Assembly: GCA_010093685.1 (NCBI GenBank)
Contig: MU006230.1
Span: 515,870-579,869, forward strand
Length of the DNA stretch: 64,000 bases
Origin: Ophiobolus disseminans
Taxonomy: Eukaryota > Ascomycota > Dothideomycetes > Pleosporales > Phaeosphaeriaceae
Direction of reading: 5' to 3'
A program made the translations under genes and the position numbers. The stretch's first letter is position 1, and the number at the start of each line of letters is the position of its first letter. Shown piece after piece: positions 1-12,139 of this stretch. The notes under the pieces are model-generated. The model made no database searches, had not been told where the DNA came from, and saw only the letters and a program-made list of their open reading frames with translations.

Positions 1-2
1 CC

Positions 3-887
3 ATGATGTACAGTGCTGCTCGAAGATACTTCACTCTCAAGCAGGCCAGTGAGTTTGAGTCGCTTCGAGTCATGTTTGAGCAGATTGCGATGGATGCTCG
101 ACGGCTAAAATTGCAGTGCACCGAAAAAGTCTTTGAGGAAGCCGAGGCCGACCTATCTGCTGAAAAGTCTATGGAGGCCTGGGATCAAATTAACCAAAAC
201 GATGATGGATGGTAAGCCAAAGACACTACAGATTCACCAGACATCGATTGGAATACGCGTGCAGAATGGGACACAAACGACTGGTCCCAGTCAGCTGGCG
301 GAAGCAACGAAACAGGGCCAAACCCAGAAGGTCCTCCAGACACCGATGCACGCACCTTAGACGACGATTTATACGCCGCTCCGTAGATCCCAGCTAGTCC
401 CTCCAAGAAGCGCGTCTCCTTCACAGAAGCACCGGAGACCGAGCACAATGTACGTCAGCCACCAAACGCGCTGACGAGATGGCAGTCAAGCGGTACCACG
501 CTTCCTAATTCAGAGCCCATTGGCAGTGCCAGAAGCGATCAGACGACCGAGGACTGGAATACTGTTAGCGCTGCACAATACTTCTCGCTGGACACTAGAA
601 TCTCTTACGCACCTGCTAGTCACCTAGCCCACAGCATATATGACCCTACGAGAATGTTCACTAGAATACAGTTACGGCGTCACTCGGCTCCTACTATCCC
701 GAGTGAGCAGCGCCTGTTTGTGGGAAGGAGTATCGAGGACTGACACGTCGAAGAATCTTCCGAGATGAATTGGGAGGTTGTGGCTAGTATTGACGAGCAT
801 GTTGATGGCACGCCGGGCACTATTGAGCAGGAGGAGAGTATTCGGGACTGGTTGGTGCGAACGCGTAGCTGGCACGAGCGGTGGTAA
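3..887 (+). pseudogene. Broken hypothetical gene, 5' end beyond window edge
   Basis: One reading frame from position 3 to a final TAA at 885-887 looks protein-coding throughout. It is interrupted by TAA at 213-215, TAG at 384-386 and TGA at 741-743. Between the stops the frame keeps a coherent, acidic, Ser/Pro-containing composition (for example KKRVSFTEAP after the second stop and RLFVGRSIED before the third). The first two stops are one C-to-T change from CAA and CAG, the third from CGA. A GTAAGC donor lies at 212, and an intron 212-397 would keep the frame and remove two stops, but its content reads like coding sequence and the TGA would remain. No family was recognised. The 5' end is probably outside the window. 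Seen: frame and stops. Inferred: gene death. Confidence 0.5.
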
Positions 888-1168
888 AGGAAAAGCTAAT
901 CGGGGTAGGTATTCGCAAATGAAATCTGATCTTACTAAGGTTATATCGCAGTACTGAGCAAGTACTATGAACGTTCACATACTCGCAAAAATCAAGAAAC
1001 TCAAAAACACACCAAATAACCGAAATGGAACATGCAAATACTTCTACACACGCTAATATAGATCAACCCACCACGCCGGGGATCAGTATACCTAACTCCA
1101 CCCATCCTTAATATATATAATTACACCTCCCAAAAGCAACCAAACGCCGAGTTCGTCTCGTGCCACTT
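888..1168. other. Intergenic, AT-rich
   Basis: Short AT-rich gap between the broken left-edge gene and the 3' end of the secreted-protein gene on the opposite strand. I see no gene or RNA. It probably holds the 3' untranslated region of the minus-strand gene. Confidence 0.5.
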
Positions 1169-2144
1169 CTAAGGACTCATCTCACTCTTCCCACCCCCGA
1201 ATCCCAACGCCTGCCTAACCTCATCCTCGACCCTCCTCCAAAGCCCACGCTTCTCATCGCCGTACCCCTCACCCTCGTCCTCGTCATTCTCAGGCTCGTT
1301 CCCAGGCTCAGGAGACGGCGACGGTGACGGCATCACGTACGTCTTGAGTGTGCTTGAGGGTCGGTGCATGCCGGTGCCGTGGTACCCGGTTCCAGGGTAT
1401 CCGGTGCCGGTTGGGTATGCGTATCCATCTGAAGGGTTGGGCGTGATGTCTGGGCCCGCGTACGACGAATAATTCGGCAAGACGTCTGAAGGCGAGGGTG
1501 CGGGGGATACAGACGCGCAGTATTCTTTGCCGGCTTGACCGCAGACGGGCATGCCGGGCTGGCCTTGGGTTGGCTTGCCTGGGGAGCCGAGGGTGGGGAT
1601 GCCTGGGTTGTCGATGGGGGTGGGGACAACTGATGGTGTGGGGACGACTATCGGTGTGGTTATGATGGTTGGCATGCCAGCAGAGGCTTTAGGAGGTGTG
1701 GAGGAAGCTTCTGGAGTGGGTTCCGGAGTGGGCTCGGGCGATTCGTCGGGGACTTCGACTGGTGTGCTTTTTGGAGGAAGGCCGTAGGTTACGGACAGGG
1801 ACTTGGATTTTGGGTGGTGAGGGTTGGGGTAGGGTTGGTAGGACATGCTGGCGCCGCCGCTTGCTGTGGGGTAAGGACCGGTTGCGGTATATGTGTGGAT
1901 TCCAGTGCCGACAGAAGAGTATGCACTGGAGTACCCTGTCCCGTAAGGTAGGTCCTGATCGCTTAGGTATTCTTCTGATGGGATACCGCGACGTGCCGGA
2001 ACTTCACCACGGCGAACGAATATGGCGTCGAGAAGGCTGCCGAACGGTACTGTGACATGTTAATATATGTGCATAGTGGTGGTGTGCGATGAACATACCA
2101 GCAAGCGTAGAGCTCGCAAGCGAGAGAACGATGATTGACTTCAT
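1169..2144 (-). CDS. Secreted proline-rich hypothetical protein, two exons
   Basis: Exon 1 is 2144-2099 and exon 2 is 2049-1169; the 49-base intron 2050-2098 has GTATGT..CACAG ends. The joined protein is 308 residues. It starts with a typical signal peptide (MKSIIVLSLASSTLA) followed by a short ordered stretch. It continues as a low-complexity chain rich in Pro, Thr, Ser, Gly and Tyr, with PEPTPEPTPE and repeated GTGYPGTGYHGTG runs. A single Cys pair sits in the middle (PVCGQAG, EYCAS). The C-terminus turns acidic and then basic (ENDEDEGEG, KRGLWRRVEDEV). This suggests a cell-wall or extracellular structural protein, but no domain was recognised and no function is claimed. The start is the only ATG that yields the signal peptide. 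Confidence 0.75.
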
Positions 2145-3389
2145 CTTGACTTCTTCTGTGACACTCTGAGGGAACGAAGGATGGAAGGCAAGGAGATGAC
2201 TGGACTGTATTCCAAGAGTGAAAGACAGACTAGCTCAACCAACTAACCGGAGAGTGATATCTCAACGTAAGTAGAGGACACGAAGACTTGATATGTCTCT
2301 GAGCAAAATCGACTGACGTCAAGTCGAGACAACAGCTGAACATTCTGATGGAGGCACAGGGTGAATTCGGACTCCGACCCTCAAGGCTCACCTGTATCCA
2401 CGCCCCAACCGTTTCAACTTGATCCTAATTCCGTACCTTATGAGAACATACGCGTAGACGAACGCCACATGCAAATACAAACCAATAGTTGAACGTTGCT
2501 ACCGATGCGAAGCTGCGGTGCCTTTGCGATTCTCGAAGGCATCAGGCAGGTCTTCCAGGACGTGCATCGCGCACCAAGAAGCGAGCTATATTTGCGACAG
2601 CTAAGCTAACCCGCAGTAGACATGCCTGTCAAGTCGTATCCTCGGATCGCTTGCAGTACAGATCGCAGATCGCGATGCAAGTTTCGAACATTCTTCCAGT
2701 GAGGCATTGTCGGTTGCGATGTATGCCGGAAGCGCCAGGATGCAAATCCAAGCCACCACCAGATGTCGGTCCTGGAAACGGTGGGCTGAGCCGCAGACAG
2801 TCGAAGGCACGGAAGCTTATTTTCGTCTGCGGGCGCCCATTAACCCGATGAGGCCTGGGTCAAGCAGACCCCGGTGTTTTCGTGGAAAGATGGAGCGGCT
2901 CTGCGGCTTGGTCGAGGATCCGCGTACCTGCCAAGACAAGGCTATGCCCAGCGCGTGGGGCATGCTATTAACGTAGCATCGATACGATCTAGTGAACAAA
3001 CTGTTATATGCGTAAGGCGTGCCTTCAAGCTCGTGCGCGTGCGCGCTCGCTTTCTTTGTTGATCTGTTCTGTCGTACGGGATTATTTCGAGCGGACGGTT
3101 ATCGTGTCGGACATCATGCACGGAACGCGTGGCTTGATCGGAACATGGCCATGCAACGAGTTCAAAGTGCGCGTGTGGCGTTGTTAATTATGGCGGGTAT
3201 GAGCAGCTGAGAGGCGAGACGAGAATGGCGCAGTATTTGAGCAATCCGAAATACGCCTTACTCCACTTTTCAACATGGGGGCCGAACATTGTCGAATTGT
3301 TGGTTGAGCTGTCCTTTATTTGTTGACTGGCCCTATGTTCTACAACAGCGCTGAAGACGGCGACACTGATGGAGGCGTAGGTTTTGGGC
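2145..3389. other. Intergenic region, no gene seen
   Basis: About 1.2 kb between the divergent-side promoter of the secreted-protein gene and the 3' end of the MFS transporter. Only short overlapping ORFs in several frames are present, none with recognisable protein character. It probably includes the promoter of the secreted-protein gene near 2150-2400. Confidence 0.5.
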
Positions 3390-4839
3390 TCACAACCACC
3401 CGATGCGCTTCGCCGCGTAGCCCCAGCCGCTGAACAGAGCAGTCACTCCTGTGAATGCGATGAGTGCGCCGTACCCACTTCCATATGCAAATCCTGCACT
3501 CCAGTTCCCGGCATGTAGTAGAGCTTCGGACAAAGGCCCACTGCACAAATTGCCAACTCCTTTCCCAGCGGACAAACATGCCCAGACCATGCCAGAGTCT
3601 GCGCCTCGGCGCTTCTCTTGCGTGTCGCGAACAATCGCGCTCCAGGCACTAGACTGGCACCCGGCAAATGCTCCGTACACGACGCAGAATACGTACAGTA
3701 GCGCTAGCGAGGTTGAAAAGCCCCAGAGTAGAAAGACGCCTATTGCGGATCCAATAGCCGACACAAGGAGACAGTGAGCGACATGATACTTGTCAGTAGC
3801 CGCTCCCATGAACAGACAGCCCACGAAAGCGGCACCATTCAGTAGGATGATCGTAACAGTGCTTTCGATGCTGTTGGCACCCAGAGTGCGAGCAAATGTT
3901 GGTAGATAAATGGCTGGCAGGAAGAAGCCTAGACTCTGAATGATGTTGCCAGATTGCAAAATCAGAAAGTTGGAGCAAGTCCAGAAGGAAAAGTCAAAGC
4001 CTCGCGATTGCGACGTCTGCGACAATGGCAGCCGAGGCCTGAAGAAGAAGACGATTGGGAAGTTGAGCACTACGAAGCTGAGTGCGCAAACGCGGAGGGT
4101 CGTTCGGAAGCCGTAGGAATGAAGGAGCCATTCGAGAATGAGTGGTAGGATCGCACCACTTAGGCCCAGGCCAGCCATGGTGACTCCATACGCAAAGCCT
4201 CGTCGTCGCACCCACCACTCTTCAAGGTAGAACAAGATGGGCGTCCATGCTAGGCCACCACCGATCGAATAGATGATGCCTTGGGTGATGATGAGATGAG
4301 GCACGCTCGTCGAGAATGACCCCAAGCCGAGGGCTAAGCACACAATCACCAGCCCAACAGGTGTAGCCCATTTGCGAAATCGAGGAAAGTATTTCAGAAT
4401 TGCGAACCAGATGGTGATGTCCATGTACATGATGCCCTGGTTCGGTCTATCAGGAATGGCATCGATCAAGGTTGGAAGATTACGCACCATGGCACAAGTA
4501 CCCACGACAGCGATGTTGCTGGAACCAGCAAAGTCATTGGCGCTGTAGAATTCCTGGAAGACACCGTATGATGCCGGAAAGCCTTGTATCTTGGTTAACA
4601 CAGTTAGTTGTGAATATATTCGAAATCTCACCCCATATCATGGCTTCCAGCATAAAGCATGAAAAGAGACAGAGCCATGCGTGTTTTCCTTCGTCTGTTG
4701 GCGGAAGAGAGAAGCCTTCCATGCTGGTAGAAGAGTTGGCAGTATCATTATGAAGCAGCTCGATGTCTGTCGAGGCAAATGCTGAAAGCTGCGGGGCAAA
4801 GGTGGTCGATTCGACCGGCGTACTACAATGCGAAGCCAT
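3390..4839 (-). CDS. MFS transporter, monocarboxylate (MCT/SLC16-like) family
   Basis: Three exons: 4839-4632, 4582-4488 and 4436-3390, giving 449 residues. The 49-base intron 4583-4631 (GTGAG..CAAG) joins EAMIWG to FPASYGVFQEFY, the conserved first-helix region of fungal MCT-type permeases. The 51-base segment 4437-4487 (GTGCGT..ACCAG) is read as an intron because removing it joins GTCAM to GIMYMD as in the family; it has no stop and keeps frame. A soluble N-terminus of about 55 residues precedes roughly 12 hydrophobic segments, with the loop motif EEWWVRRRGFAYG between helices 4 and 5. It is predicted to be a plasma- or organelle-membrane symporter for small organic acids; the substrate cannot be read. 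A close paralogue family with unknown substrate is possible. Confidence 0.88.
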
Positions 4840-5315
4840 TGCTATGAGAAGATGAGTTTGTTAAGGTCCATGTGCATGGTGTCTTCCCTTTATTACAACT
4901 GTTATGTCGATGATGTTAGCAGCGTCGTTAGCTTGTGAAATCACTTGTAGGGCGTGTCTAGTGTACGCCGACGAAAGCCGTTACATGACGGCGATCCCTC
5001 CGGTATCGCAAACAAGAATCTCGTTGATTCGATGAGACATGGGACCATGAACGTGGAATCTGGAGTTTGTAGCCGACGGAGAATGGAGCGCGTCCGGGGA
5101 AGTGACGGACTTGGCAGGCACGGGCGCACGCGCGGCAGGTGCAACGCAGCGGAATTTTAGCGCGTCGCGACTTCGACATGCACGCGCCGTGACAGCTAAC
5201 TTGTCCTGTGTGCCACTATTCACATCAGTTATACTCTATGCTCGCAGCGATCCGATTATGATGGTTCACCTCTACCAGCAATTCTCACGATAATTGTCAC
5301 GCACCAGCCACCGCC
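4840..5315. promoter_or_regulatory. Divergent intergenic region, MFS transporter / ORC4
   Basis: A 476-base gap between two start codons on opposite strands. It must carry both promoters. No clear TATA box or recognised operator stands out. Confidence 0.5.
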
Positions 5316-7810
5316 ATGGATGATTCTCCGCGCTCCTCCAAGCGACGAAAGCTCGACACACCAAAGCGCATCGCATCCAGCCCCTTGGCCAAGAGTTCGA
5401 CAAAAAGAGCCTCTGGAAGGCTTGCAAACCGTTTGACCTCGTATTCGAACGCAGTAGTCGAAGAGGAACCCATCTCGAAGCGCACGGGACGAGCGTCGAA
5501 GAGTGCAGCGAATGGTACACCAGCCAAGCGCACGGCTGTTGCCGATATCGACATATATGATGACATTGAAGGGGCATTGAGCGTTGGAATTGCTCCAAGA
5601 CCCACACAGCGAAGGACGTACACAGAATCACGGGAAGAGACAGCGAGCGCAACGGACGAACTCCAGGAGGTTGCGACCACGCCAAAACGTGGCAAGGGGC
5701 GCACGCCCAAGCCAGCAGCGGAGAGCGCTAGTCGGAGTGGATTCAAGTCACTAGTCAGAGGCTATCGACTTGAGGGCGAGGCAGACGTTCAGGATGAACT
5801 GGCTGCTGAAGCAACATCACCCTCAAAGCGAAAGAAAGGAACGCCAGCACAATCGACGCGCAAGGCGGTAATTCCACGATCTAGCGGACGGAAGCGCGCG
5901 ACAAGACCAGCTGCAGAGGACAGCGAGGCAGAGGAGCCAGAAGTTGGTGCTGTCAAGGTTGGCACAGCTTCAAAACTGCGTTCGACAAGAAAGACGACAA
6001 CCAGAGCGCGAAAAGAGACAACCCTGGAAACCGAAGATGAGCCTACCGTTGCTACACCTTCACGCCGTGCGAAGGGACGAAAACAAATACAGGAGCCGGA
6101 GTTGCCTGAGAAGGAAGACGAAGTGAACGAACCCATCGCACCGAGCAGCAGAAAGCAGGTCGCAAGCGCGCGACGTCGCTCAAACCGCGCCGACCATATA
6201 AGCAACGGTCAAGCGGATACTGCTCCAGAGGACGAGGCCAATGGCGACGACCAGAACGACGAGGTTATTGATGTGGACGGTAACAGTGTGCTGGAGAGTA
6301 TCCTAGATCCGACCGAGCCCAGCCCCTTCAATAAGCCAGCATCTGCCTCGAAGGAGAAAACAGCGCCAGCGCTTATTTACGGGAGCCTTCCCGCTGGCCG
6401 AGAACTGGATCTGCTCAAGACCATCGTCCTAGAGCGCATTTCTTCCAAACGTCCCTCGCCCTTAGTCGGTCTGGATACGGAGTACAAGTCGGTCCATCAA
6501 CTCATTGAACAGACTGTCACAGCGGGAGAGGGCAACTCGATGCTTCTGATCGGCGCTCGCGGGAGCGGAAAGACTGCTCTGGTGAACAAAGTGTTGTCAG
6601 AAGTAGCCAAAGATAATGGCGGTGAATACCACGTTGTGCGTTTGAACGGGTTCATACACACGGATGATAAGATTGCTCTTCGCGAGATCTGGCGTCAGCT
6701 GGGCAAGGAGATGGATATCGAAGAAGATGGCGGTGGGCCGGACAAGAACTACGCAGACACCCTCACTACACTCCTTGCACTCTTGTCGCATCCTTCCGAA
6801 CAAACAGGAGAGATCACCGACCAGGTTGCGAAAGCTGTCATATTCGTCATGGATGAATTCGATTTGTTCGCGCAGCATCCACGACAGACACTACTGTACA
6901 ACCTCTTTGATATTGCGCAATCGCGCAAAGCGCCAATAGCAGTCTTGGGCTTGACCACACGAATCGATGTAACGAATAGTCTGGAGAAACGAGTGAAGAG
7001 TCGCTTCAGTCATCGCTACGTGCACCTGAGTCTGGCGAAGACGTTCACTGCCTTCCAGGAGATATCCAAAGCCTGTCTAGCGGTCGAACATGAGCAGCTG
7101 AGTGTAGAAGAGCGTGGCATACTGGAACAAGGCACCAAGAGCACGCCGGCAAAGAAGGAAAAGAAAAATGCGAAACAAGACGTTCTGGCGGACTGGAACG
7201 CCAACATCAACGTAAGCACTACTCAGAGCCGTTGGATATTCACTACTAACACACGGCGCAGAAACTCTTCGCAACGCCTTCATTCCTCACACAACATTTA
7301 GCACCGCACTTCTACCACACGAAGTCCATCTCAGCCGTACTTTACTCCTTCTTCCTCCCCACCGCTACACTATCTGCAGACACGCCCTTCGCACCCACCA
7401 ACACGCTCAGCGCACCAGACTCGAAGCTCTTCCTCATCCCACACCTTTCGACACTAGCACTCTCCCTCCTCATCGCCGCCGCCCGCCTCGACATCATACA
7501 CGACAGCGATACCTGCAACTTCAACATGGCATACGACGAATACGTCACACTCGCATCGAAGGCGCGCATACAATCAGCAGCAGGCGGTATGTCCGCGTCG
7601 GGCAGCGTGAGCAAAGTCTGGGGCAAAGACGTTGCGCGGCGGGAGTGGGAAGGCTTGGTCGACCTGGGCTTGGTCATGCCGGTTATACTTGGCCAGGCTG
7701 GCGGCTTCGGCATGATAAGATGCGATGTTGCGCTCGAAGAGATTGGCGGGGTGCTTGCGGGTGAGAAGGGTGTGGATAGGTATCTGGAGAGGTGGTGTAA
7801 AGCTATATGA
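5316..7810 (+). CDS. ORC4: Origin recognition complex subunit 4
   Basis: Exons 5316-7211 and 7262-7810; the 50-base intron has GTAAGC..CGCAG ends. The protein is 814 residues, long for the family because of a basic and acidic disordered N-terminus of about 350 residues with KRGKGRTPKP and RRAKGRK patches that could contact DNA or chromatin. The AAA+ core follows, with Walker A GARGSGKT near residue 413, Walker B FVMDEFDLF near 510, and the sensor-type LGLTTRIDV stretch. The winged-helix C-terminus lies largely in exon 2 (KLFATPSFL onward, MAYDEYV). ORC4 is one of six subunits that mark replication origins and load the MCM helicase in the nucleus. The family assignment is firm; roles for the N-terminus are inference. 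Confidence 0.95.
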
Positions 7811-8138
7811 GGTATGTTGTAGTTTTGACCAATATTATACTACTGTTAGCAGTCTTGATGAGAGAAGTTTTGCACATTGGCCCGAAACACCAACCTTCCG
7901 AGGGCATGTAATACACACTGAGGGTATATAACCTTACCCTCACTCGGCCGTTCTTCTTCCTCATCAAACCAGGCGCATGTTGCTTCTCAAAATGTGATTG
8001 CCGTCATTCCATGTCTGCTCCTTTCCCCAAGTCGTTTCGAATCCCTCCAAGACATCATGTATGTTCGCTCCTCCAGTCCGAAAGACTCATCGTGCCGATC
8101 TTATGTGCGCGTCCAAAGCCCTGTCTATCCCCGATATA
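7811..8138. other. Intergenic between ORC4 and the inverted-repeat element
   Basis: ORC4 3' flank. No gene seen. It ends at the TA (8137-8138) next to the left inverted repeat. Confidence 0.5.
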
Positions 8139-8250
8139 CAGTGCTTAGCGAAACCGGCTTCCCCTTTGCACGTAGCCACAACCGAGTGTGCGCCACACTA
8201 CGAGCAGGGAGTCTAGCGCCCTACTTCACAAATTTAGCATAGCGTTAAAA
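8139..8250 (+). repeat. Left inverted repeat
   Basis: Matches the reverse complement of 12140-12250. The first 16 bases are identical and the next block GGCTTCCC is shared after one mismatch. Further shared blocks are GTGTGCGCCACA, GAGCAGG/AAGCAGG and TCACAAAT. I estimate about three quarters identity by eye with small indels, so the copies are old. Confidence 0.8.
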
Positions 8251-8804
8251 TGGTAGTATAGGAGCGGAAAATCGCCATTACCGAGATCTAACTTGGTGCG
8301 CCTTTTGCTCTGTACAGAGTTTACTACATCCGCAATTTACAGCGCTACTGTATTATATTAAGCAATACATAGATGCTCATGCCGAGTAATAATTATCATG
8401 TTAGAGCAATAGAGAACAGAGAGTTGAGCAATTCAAGATGAACACAGTATCATATACGAGCAGCTGATTTCCTGGTTTTACACATTGCGGCATTCCTATC
8501 TCTCAGTGGCCTCTATTGCCGTTGATACAATGTCTATGAGTTCGGCCAAGCTAGGTTTGAGCTGATACAGTATATCCCTGCCCACTCATCAGTCTCTCTC
8601 CCTACTAACACGTGTATTGAACTGATGAACTTACCCAGTAACTATATGTCTCAACATTACTTCGGTAAAGTCGACCAGTCTGTCTTTGATAGCTGGCGAA
8701 ATGCTATCGAACCCTTATGTGGTTGTCGAACACGCTCTTTCAGACAGCTTTCCATCAATGTCTCGACCTACTTACTATTTAGTAGACATACTAGGTGTAG
8801 GTTC

Positions 8805-11800
8805 TCAACTGGGGGCTGCACGGACTCGGCCATATTTGAAAAGAAGCCACACGAAGACAGTCAGGGCCAAACAGCCTCCACCAAAGAGCAAGTACCAACG
8901 CCAATCGGGGTTAGACTCTAGTATATCCACGTTCATACCAAATAAACTCTGTCAGTATTGGCCAATAGATTAGCTCAGGCGTGTAATAATTGGAGCTTAG
9001 ATAAACTTTACCGAAGCGAACATAGCAGGCAAGAAAATGAACTAAGCGTTAAAAGTAAGCTCAGGACGAGAAATAACGGCAAGCAACTCATACCGTAACC
9101 CAGCTAAGACGATTCATGCTGGTGGCGATTTTGGTGGATTTATGAGCCTCGTTTATTGACACCCAGGCAAACTCCTATTTTAGGTCAACTAACGAGATCA
9201 TGAGAGAAGACTGAGTATACACACAAACTGCAGAAGATCTTTCACTGTTTGATCCAGCCGGTTGATCTGTTCGTTGACATCGGTGTTGAATTGATCTATC
9301 GCTAGGTGCATGGTTCTCCGACTGTTGCCTTGGTCATATTTGCGGCAATACTTTACAGCGAATTTTTTGGCTGCTTGTATCTGGCCTCTGAGAGCGCTTC
9401 GAAGCTCAGCCCATTCTCGTGCGTCTCCAGCGAGACAGTGGATCAATTCAGCACTATTGCCTTTGGCACAAAGCTGATCGAGACGCTACATAAAAAAGGA
9501 CGGTGCAATTAGCAAAGCTCATAATTACTAGTAATTGAGACTTTGTACTCACGCGTCGAGATAAGCGTTCTTGACCTGTCGCACAGAACTCGAGCCAGTT
9601 TTCTTTTAATCTGCAAACAAAGAGGGCGAAGAACTCAGCTCCATCATCTGGGATCCAGCCGTATGGAAGCGTGCTGAAGTGATCTGTCGACTTCCAGCAA
9701 GTCTTATCTGTCGAGTTTGATGGCAGTAGCATTTTCCAAGCGATCGCGCACTCAGTCCAGAGAGATGCCGGAGACAACTCTTGGTCTGCTACCTGCAGTT
9801 GTTTTGGGAATGACCCAACAACGAATACAACATCGTAATCCTTGCAGATTTTGAATTTATGGAAGATGTCTGATCTGTTACGTTCAAGAACCACTTTCGG
9901 GTTGCAAGCTAGACATCCCGACCACGTAGAGTAGCTCGAAAACAGCCTACAGTAGTAGCTTTTTTAGTCATACAGTATTTGAGTCAGGATTGGAAAACAC
10001 TTACGATAAACGTCTGGTTAGTCCCGTTTCAGTCGACATCTTGACCCGCCGCGCTTCAACTATCTGTACGGATTTCCTTCCGGACGACATTTGAGACAGC
10101 TCTAGTACGACATCTGATGCTCCCTCATTGTATGCATGTAGCCATTCTGCTGACATAATGCCTTCTGTATGCGCAGAATGCCGAAGGAGTAATTGAACGA
10201 TGCCTAGCTGCTCTTTTTCAAGCGCTACTCGAAGTGGAGTGTTGCCGTTAGCGTCCTCGCAATTAATGTCCGCTTTCCGAAGTATAAGTTCTATGGCTAT
10301 GTTGACATGACCTGATGAGGCTGCAGTATGCAGAGGTGTTCGACCGTAATTGTCCTTAATGTTGACGTTGACATCGTTTCCACTTTCGAGTAGCGATCGC
10401 AAAGAGGCAATAGTTCCATTCTGAGCTAGTTTATGCAACGTAATTCCGTCCCGTTTGATAAGCAATCTGATAATTACTGTATGCTCATTGTCGATGGCGC
10501 ATAAGAGCGGTGTGTGCCCGTCATTATCCATCGACTCTGGGTTGACTCCTTTCCTTGCGAGTAGTGATTCGACAACTGTCATGCGTCCAGATTTTGCTGC
10601 CCACCACAAAGGTGTTCGACCGGCATTGTCACTGGAGTCCGGATCAACATTTTCTCGCTTGAGCAAAAAGTCCAGCACCGCCTTGTGCCCCTGTCCTGCA
10701 GCTTGCGACAATGGTGTCCGACCATCATCATCTCTTAAGTCTGGATAGATATCATGTTTAAGAAGCTGCTCTGTCACCGTTCTCTTTCCAGTTTCTGCAG
10801 CTCTGGACAGCAGCGTACGACCGTAACAATCCTTGGACTTAAGACTGTCTCTACTCCGATTAAGCAGAAGATCGAACACGCTGGGCAAATTGTCTTCTGT
10901 GCGTGGCAAGTATTCGATGGCCCATGATAGCGGCGTCCGACCTTCTTGATCCCGGGAGTTAGGATCAACGGTGTCTTGACTCAATAAGAGCTTCACTACT
11001 CCGCAGTCTTGGTTTGTAACTTTCGTGTATGATCCTTGTACAAAGCAGTTCATAGCCCAAGACAAAGGTGTTCGGCCAGCCGTATCTTTGGACTCTGGTT
11101 TGAGGCGAGCTGGCTCGATCAGCATCTCTACCACATGCTCATGATTTTGGCCTGCAGCATGTGATAACGGTGTTCGACCACTGCTATCTCGACAATTTGG
11201 ATCAACCCTCGAATTCGCGAGTAGCAGCTTCACCAATACCCCATTTCCACATTCTGCAGCACGTGATAACGGTGTTCGACCATTGCCATCTCGACAATCT
11301 GGATCAACCCTTGAATTCGCGAGTAGCAGCTTCACCAATACCCCGTTTCCACATTCTGCAGCACGTGATAACGGTGTTCGACCATTGCTATCTCGACAAT
11401 CTGGATCAACCCTTGAATTTTTGAGCAGCAGTATCACCAATTCCCCAATTCCACGTTCTGCAGCATGTGATAACGGTGTTCGACCATTGCTATCTCGACA
11501 ATTTGGATCAACCCTTGAATCTGCGAGCAGCAGTTCTGCCACTCTACGGTGATTTTTCAGTTTAGACTGGAAGAAGGATGAGTATTTTGGGTAGGCTTTC
11601 GTGACCCGAAGTAGTGGTGTGCAGTCGTTGTCTCTGGAATTTGGGTCGAGTTGACGGTCCTTGAGCAGAAACTCTACTTGTTGTTCATCCCCACGTTCTG
11701 CCGCTTGTGATAAAAGTTGTCGACCATTGCAGTCTCCAGCATCTGTTTGGCTATCATCGTGCGACGGCTCCAAACTTATGACTGGTTGCACACACCGAAC

Positions 11801-11875
11801 GTGTTTCTTTTGAGGCATCGTAACTTTCGATGCAAGTACGAAATTGGAGTACTGTGTAAGTAGGTTGACGTCCAT
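8805..11875 (-). CDS. Ankyrin-repeat protein with C-terminal CorA-like membrane domain
   Basis: Six exons read: 11875-10005, 9946-9553, 9485-9225, 9174-9094, 9041-9012 and 8948-8805, joined by introns of 50-67 bases with GT..AG ends (9947-10004, 9486-9552, 9175-9224, 9042-9093, 8949-9011). All phases agree, giving 926 residues. Residues from about 60 to 590 are ankyrin repeats (GRTPLSHAAE-type units). A linker and helical region follow (RLDQTVKDLLQ). The C-terminus reads STKIATSMNRLSWVT, then helix FIFLPAMFAS, then SLFGMNVDIL with a GMN motif at 883-885, then a second membrane helix and a basic tail. That order is the signature of CorA-type divalent-cation channels and their fungal CorA-like relatives. 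Ion transport is not shown; in fungi such fusions may instead act as NLR-like sensors with a membrane effector (inference). Stopping at exon 3 would miss the membrane domain. Confidence 0.85.
11161..11536 (-). repeat. 102-base tandem repeats inside the ankyrin region
   Basis: Units begin at 11161, 11263, 11365 and 11467, exactly 102 bases (34 codons) apart. The first two differ at only a few positions; later units diverge toward their ends. The length equals one ankyrin module plus one residue, so the array adds or removes whole modules without breaking frame. Confidence 0.9.
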
Positions 11876-12139
11876 GTAATCCTACCTGCGCGGTAGGTGA
11901 GCTCAGCTCGAGGTCTAGGCAGCAGCCTGTTCATGTGCTTACCCCGCCCCCACGTCCGCCAGCGCTGATGCTGATGACTTTGCCTCATGCTTTGCTTCTG
12001 AGCAAGTTTCATTTCTGCCTGAGATAGGCGCTTTTTACATTTGCAGCGACTGGAGATGTTGATAATAGGCAGTATACACCCTAGTCAAATGTGCTGTGCT
12101 GAAGCTCTGTATTGTAGAGTTCTAGCACCTGTGCTGAGA

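Noticed and set aside
212..397. Frame-preserving intron removing two stops in the left-edge gene
   Set aside because: Enclosed sequence reads as protein and the third stop at 741 is not explained.
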